From positions 706,982-770,981 of the forward strand of contig NZ_JH636049.1 of assembly GCF_000258175.1 (NCBI RefSeq): a stretch of 64,000 nucleotides of DNA. The letters run 5' to 3'. The stretch's first letter is position 1, and each line of letters starts with the position of its first letter. Under the pieces are notes generated by a model. The model was not told the DNA's origin. It saw only the letters and a list, made by a program, of their open reading frames with translations, and made no database searches. The position numbers and the translations under genes were made by a program. The DNA comes from Saccharomonospora xinjiangensis XJ-54 (GTDB lineage Bacteria; Actinomycetota; Actinomycetes; Mycobacteriales; Pseudonocardiaceae). This document shows, in pieces, positions 60,381 through 64,000 of this stretch.

Positions 60381-61684
60381 AGAGCCGCCTTCGCGGCGCG
60401 GAATCCGGCCTCCAGGTCGGCCTGAAGGTCCGCGAGTCCCTCCAGCCCCACGGCCAGCCGCACGAGTCCCGGTGTCACGCCGCCTGCGAGCTGCTCCTGC
60501 GGTGTGAGCTGGCTGTGCGTGGTGCTGGCGGGATGCACGATCAGGCTACGCACGTCACCGATGTTGACGAGCTGGCTATGCAGCTCGGTGCCGTCAACGA
60601 ACGCACGCCCTGCCTCGACGCCACCGCGCAGCTCGAAGGACAGCACCGCGCCCGCGCCCTCGGGAAGGTACTTCCGCGCGGCCTCGTGGTGGGGGCTCGA
60701 CGGCAGGCTCGCGTAGTAGACCTTCTCCACCTCGTCACGCTGCTCCAGCCACTCGGCGAGCGCCTTGGCGTTCGCGACGTGACGCTCCATCCGCAGCGAC
60801 AGCGTCTCGATGCCCTGGAGGATCAGGAAGGCGTTCAGCGGCGCGATGGCCGCGCCCGTGTCGCGCAGCAACTGCACGCGTGCCTTCGCCGCGAACGCAC
60901 CGGGGCCCAGCGCCTCCCAGTACCGCAGACCGTTGTAGCTCGGGTCGGGCTCGGTGAAGCCGGGGAACCGCTCCGCATGCGCGCCGAAGTCGAAGGTGCC
61001 GCCGTCCACCAGCACACCGGCCACCGTCGTGCCGTGACCGCCGAGGTACTTCGTGGCCGAGTGCACCACGACGTCGGCGCCGTGTTCGATCGGCCGCAGC
61101 AGGTACGGCGTCGGGATCGTGTTGTCCACCACCAGCGGCACACCGATCTCGTGGGCCACGTCGGCGACACCGCGAACGTCGAGCACGTTGCTGCCGGGGT
61201 TCGCCAGCGTCTCCGCGAAGAACAGTTTCGTGTTCGGCCTCGCCGCGGACCGCCACTCGCCGAGGTCGTCCTGGTCGGCCAGGAACGTGACCTCGATACC
61301 GAGCTTCGGCAGCGTGTGGCGGAACAGGTTGTACGTGCCCCCGTACAGCGCGGGGCTCACCACCACATGGTCGCCCGCACCCGCGAGGTTCAGCACCGCC
61401 GCCGTGGTGGCCGCCGAACCCGACGCGAACGCCAGCGCCGCGACACCACCCTCCAGCGCGGCGACCCGCTGTTCGAGGACGTCCTGGGTGGGGTTCATGA
61501 TCCGCGTGTAGATGTTGCCCGGCTCGGCGAGGCTGAACAGGTCGGCACCGTGCTGGGTGTCCCGGAAGACGTAGGAGGTCGTCTGGTAGATCGGCGTGGC
61601 GCGCGCACCCGTGGCGGGGTCGGGCTGCGCTCCCGCGTGGATCTGCTTGGTCTCGAACGACCATCCGTCGGTCACTGGACTCAC
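60377..61684 (-). CDS. metY: O-acetylhomoserine aminocarboxypropyltransferase/sulfhydrylase, 435 aa
   Basis: Cys/Met-metabolism PLP enzyme: FASGSAATTAAVLNLAGAGD, the PLP lysine in VHSATKYLGGHGTTVAG, and SLIVHPASTTHSQL. Makes homocysteine from O-acetylhomoserine and sulfide, feeding on MetX product; the four-base overlap with metX confirms the metY-metX operon. GTG 61684 or GTG 61675 starts it, behind GAAGGAG. Confidence 0.95.
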   Translation of the reverse strand: MSPVTDGWSFETKQIHAGAQPDPATGARATPIYQTTSYVFRDTQHGADLFSLAEPGNIYTRIMNPTQDVLEQRVAALEGGVAALAFASGSAATTAAVLNLAGAGDHVVVSPALYGGTYNLFRHTLPKLGIEVTFLADQDDLGEWRSAARPNTKLFFAETLANPGSNVLDVRGVADVAHEIGVPLVVDNTIPTPYLLRPIEHGADVVVHSATKYLGGHGTTVAGVLVDGGTFDFGAHAERFPGFTEPDPSYNGLRYWEALGPGAFAAKARVQLLRDTGAAIAPLNAFLILQGIETLSLRMERHVANAKALAEWLEQRDEVEKVYYASLPSSPHHEAARKYLPEGAGAVLSFELRGGVEAGRAFVDGTELHSQLVNIGDVRSLIVHPASTTHSQLTPQEQLAGGVTPGLVRLAVGLEGLADLQADLEAGFRAAKAAL

Positions 61685-61740
61685 TCCTTCGCGGCTCGGA
61701 TATCCCTCTCGACGCTAATGAGTAACGCACCACACCCCAA

Positions 61741-61763
61741 CCGTCTCCCACTCAGTGAGACGG
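61741..61763. promoter_or_regulatory. palindrome upstream of metY
   Basis: CCGTCTC (61741-61747) and GAGACGG (61757-61763), with a further ACT/AGT match inside. About 57 bp before the metY start; could be an operator for a methionine-pathway repressor or a leader hairpin. I do not see a SAM riboswitch in 61685-61855. Confidence 0.4.
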
Positions 61764-61855
61764 TCATCCCGAGGGCAGGCCGGGTCTCACAAGTCCCGCA
61801 CATCGCCCTGGCCTGGGCAGCGGCGAGGAAACCCGCCCTTCGGGTGATACCCGTC

Positions 61856-62485
61856 CTACAGTCCGAGATCCACGTCGTCCGCCGGCTTCTTCGACACCCG
61901 GTAGTACAGCAGCGCCGCGGTCTCCCTGAAGATGTAACGGGCCTGGGTGGCGCGAGTCTGGACGATGGGGCCGGAATGCGTCGGCGACGTCCACACCGAC
62001 AGCCCGGCGTCCTCGGCCATGATGCCCGCCCGCAGCGAGTGCCACGGGTCGCTGACGATCACGACGTCGCTCCAGCCACTGTTCTTGATCACGTCGGCTG
62101 CGGCCCGAATGGAACGCAACGTGTCGTTGCCTTCGCCGACCGGCACCAACGCCTCGACGGGGACACCCTGATCGCGCAGCCAGTTCGCACCGGCCTCCGC
62201 CTCGGTGTAGGCGTCCCCGGCACGCATGCCCCCTGTGGTAACGATCGCCGACGCGACACCGTGCGCGTACAGGTCACGGGCATGGGCGAGCCGGGCCTCG
62301 AAGATCTCCGACGGCCTGCCGTTGTACTGGGCCGCGCCCAGCACCACGATGGCGTCCGCCGCCGGCCGTTCGTCAGCCCTGGCGACCTGCCACACCCGGA
62401 AGGCCGTTCCCCCCACGATCAGCAGCCCGACGAGGACGATCCCGGCGACCGTCCTCGTGAGCCACCTTTTCACAACGACCGGCAC
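61856..62485 (-). CDS. YdcF/SanA/ElyC-family membrane-anchored protein (DUF218), 209 aa
   Basis: N-terminal signal anchor (VAGIVLVGLLIVGGTAFRV) followed by the DUF218 fold: ADAIVVLGAAQYNGRPSEIFEARL, AIVTTGGMRAGDAYTEAEAG, STGAND-like EGNDTLRSIRAAA and VVIVSDPWHSLRA. Family members act in envelope metabolism or vancomycin/SanA-type barrier function. GTG 62485 lies three bases after the glyS stop, so likely co-transcribed. Confidence 0.85.
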   Translation of the reverse strand: MPVVVKRWLTRTVAGIVLVGLLIVGGTAFRVWQVARADERPAADAIVVLGAAQYNGRPSEIFEARLAHARDLYAHGVASAIVTTGGMRAGDAYTEAEAGANWLRDQGVPVEALVPVGEGNDTLRSIRAAADVIKNSGWSDVVIVSDPWHSLRAGIMAEDAGLSVWTSPTHSGPIVQTRATQARYIFRETAALLYYRVSKKPADDVDLGL

Positions 62486-62488
62486 GGC

Positions 62489-63895
62489 TCAGCAACCGAT
62501 CAGCCGCGCCGCGAGGTACGACTCCAGCTTGTCGATCGCGACCCGCTCCTGCGCCATCGAGTCACGTTCCCGCACCGTCACGGCGTGATCCTCCAGCGTG
62601 TCGAAGTCAACCGTCACGCAGTACGGCGTTCCGATCTCCTCCTGCCTGCGGTACCGCTTGCCGATCGACTGCGCGTCGTCGAAGTCGGTGTTCCAGTGCT
62701 TGCGCAGCGCGGCGGCGATGTCGCGCGCCTTCGGGGTCAGGTCGGCGTTGCGCGACAGCGGCAGCACAGCCACCTTGTACGGCGCCAGCCTCGGGTCGAG
62801 CTTCAGCACCACCCGCTTGTCCACACCGCCCTTGGCGTTGGGCACCTCGTCCTCGGTGTAGGCGTCCACGAGGAATGCCATCATCGGGCGCCCGACACCG
62901 GCTGCCGGTTCGATCACGAACGGCCGGTAGCGCTGACCGGAAGCCTGGTCGAAATAGGACAGGTCCACACCGGAATGGTTCGAGTGAGTGGTGAGATCGA
63001 AGTCCGTGCGGTTGGCGATGCCCTCCAGCTCACCCCATTCCTGACCCGACGAGAAGCCGAAGCGGTACTCGATGTCCACCGTTCGCTTCGAGTAATGCGA
63101 CAGCTTCTCCTTGGGGTGCTCGTAGAGCCGCAGGTTCTCCCGGCTGATACCGAGATCGACATACCAGTTGGTGCGCTCGTCGATCCAGTACTGGTGCCAC
63201 TTCTCGTCCTCGCCGGGCTCGACGAAGAACTCCATCTCCATCTGCTCGAACTCCCGTGTGCGGAAGATGAAGTTGCCCGGCGTGATCTCGTTGCGGAACG
63301 ACTTGCCGATCTGGCCGATGCCGAACGGCGGCTTCTTGCGCGAGGTCGTCTGCACGTTGAGGAAGTTGACGAAAATGCCCTGCGCGGTCTCGGGACGGAG
63401 GTAGTGCAGCCCCTCCTCCGACTCGACAGGCCCGAGGTGCGTCTTGAGCATCATGTTGAACTCGCGCGGCTCGGTGTACTGGCCGCGGTTACCGCAGTTC
63501 GGGCACGGCACCTCGGAGAGGTCGTCCTCGGTGGTCGCGGTGCCGGTGCGCTCCGCGTAGTCCTCGGCGAGCTGGTCGGCGCGGAACCTCCGGTGGCAGG
63601 CGAGGCACTCCACCAGCGGGTCGTGGAAGGCACCCACGTGGCCGGACGCCACCCAGACCTGGCGCGGCAGGATCACCGACGAGTCGAGACCGACCACGTC
63701 CTCGCGATTCTGCACCATGGTCTTCCACCACTGGCGCTTGATGTTGTCCTTCAGCTCGACGCCGAGCGGTCCGTAGTCCCACGCCGACCGGGTACCGCCA
63801 TAGATCTCCCCGGAAGGGAAGACGAAGCCACGGCGCTTGCACAGGTTGACGACGGTCTCAATGGTGTTGGCGGGCACTCCACGCTCCGAAGGCAT
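62489..63895 (-). CDS. glyS: glycyl-tRNA synthetase (alpha2 class II type), 468 aa
   Basis: Class II synthetase of the homodimeric type: [20 protein letters not shown], motif 2 region [21 protein letters not shown], motif 3 [13 protein letters not shown], and a C-terminal anticodon-binding domain. Two CxxC pairs (CLACHRRF and CPNCGNRG) form an insertion zinc site. ATG 63895 and length match actinobacterial enzymes. Attaches glycine to tRNA-Gly. Confidence 0.96.
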   Translation of the reverse strand: MPSERGVPANTIETVVNLCKRRGFVFPSGEIYGGTRSAWDYGPLGVELKDNIKRQWWKTMVQNREDVVGLDSSVILPRQVWVASGHVGAFHDPLVECLACHRRFRADQLAEDYAERTGTATTEDDLSEVPCPNCGNRGQYTEPREFNMMLKTHLGPVESEEGLHYLRPETAQGIFVNFLNVQTTSRKKPPFGIGQIGKSFRNEITPGNFIFRTREFEQMEMEFFVEPGEDEKWHQYWIDERTNWYVDLGISRENLRLYEHPKEKLSHYSKRTVDIEYRFGFSSGQEWGELEGIANRTDFDLTTHSNHSGVDLSYFDQASGQRYRPFVIEPAAGVGRPMMAFLVDAYTEDEVPNAKGGVDKRVVLKLDPRLAPYKVAVLPLSRNADLTPKARDIAAALRKHWNTDFDDAQSIGKRYRRQEEIGTPYCVTVDFDTLEDHAVTVRERDSMAQERVAIDKLESYLAARLIGC

Positions 63896-63967
63896 CCGGA
63901 ATTGGGTTCTCTGACCTCACAGCGTATCCGGCGTTGCGGCCGACGGCTCCGGTGGGGATGCGGCCCC

Positions 63968-64000
63968 TCAGCGCTTGCCCACCGGCGTCGCGGAGACGAT
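63968..64000 (-). CDS. 3' end of an unidentified gene upstream of glyS
   Basis: Only the last ten codons (IVSATPVGKR, then TGA) are in the window. Frame is open to the window edge. Too short to identify, and it may be coincidental. Confidence 0.25.
   Translation of the reverse strand: MVSATPVGKR

Overview
The window reads as a chromosomal segment of a high-GC actinomycete, most likely a member of the Pseudonocardiaceae (Saccharomonospora, Prauserella or Amycolatopsis type). The reasons are strong third-position G/C, many GTG starts, a SARP regulator, two Hanks-type kinases, WXG100-type small proteins, an ECF41/SigJ sigma factor, and a housekeeping block of dnaG, dgt, metX, metY and glyS typical of actinobacteria. 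The genus is an inference; no 16S rRNA gene is present.

Layout. 1-13.6 kb is accessory chromosome: a 5'-complete but window-truncated SARP regulator, an orphan conserved gene, a zinc-type dehydrogenase coupled to an MFS exporter, an SMI1/KNR4-like protein with leucine-rich-like repeats, a membrane-anchored unknown, a secreted beta-lactamase-fold hydrolase, and a five-gene cluster with WXG100/EspC-like proteins and small membrane proteins. About 14.0-33.1 kb is a defence island ending at tRNA-Ile2(CAU). Seven genes run on the minus strand with tiny gaps or overlaps: an N6-adenine methyltransferase with its own N-terminal DNA-binding domain, hsdM, hsdS, a SNF2 helicase, a DUF262/DUF1524 (GmrSD-like) nuclease carrying an alkyltransferase-like domain, hsdR, and a soluble Ser/Thr kinase with a TPR-like tail. 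A DGQHR (DndB-like) gene is transcribed divergently. The island edge is scarred: a nuclease-like gene with a 34-bp internal duplication is cut by a decayed IS5-family element, and a serine recombinase fragment abuts the tRNA.

33.2-50.6 kb is mixed: a membrane kinase, a Cys-rich copper-binding-type protein, an NRAMP-like transporter without the canonical metal ligands, a CapA-like protein, DUF2267, PAP2 phosphatase, BCCT transporter, an SDH-type membrane protease coupled to a membrane partner, a WYL regulator with a clear palindromic operator divergent from a RidA-family gene, an RHH/Doc toxin-antitoxin pair whose toxin 5' end looks frameshifted, tRNA-Asn, and a trans-aconitate methyltransferase.

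50.7-64 kb is mostly housekeeping: dnaG, the ECF41 sigma gene convergent with a carboxymuconolactone-decarboxylase gene that carries a matching ECF41 promoter, a membrane glycosyltransferase-like gene coupled to a serpin, dgt, metX overlapping metY (methionine/sulfur assimilation), an ElyC/SanA-type protein and glycyl-tRNA synthetase.

How genes work together. The strongest candidate for an undescribed system is the seven-gene minus-strand operon at 14043-28596, which joins a complete type I restriction-modification set to a second methyltransferase, a modification-dependent-type nuclease, a SNF2 motor and a protein kinase. All functions are inferred by reading motifs by eye; no database search was run.
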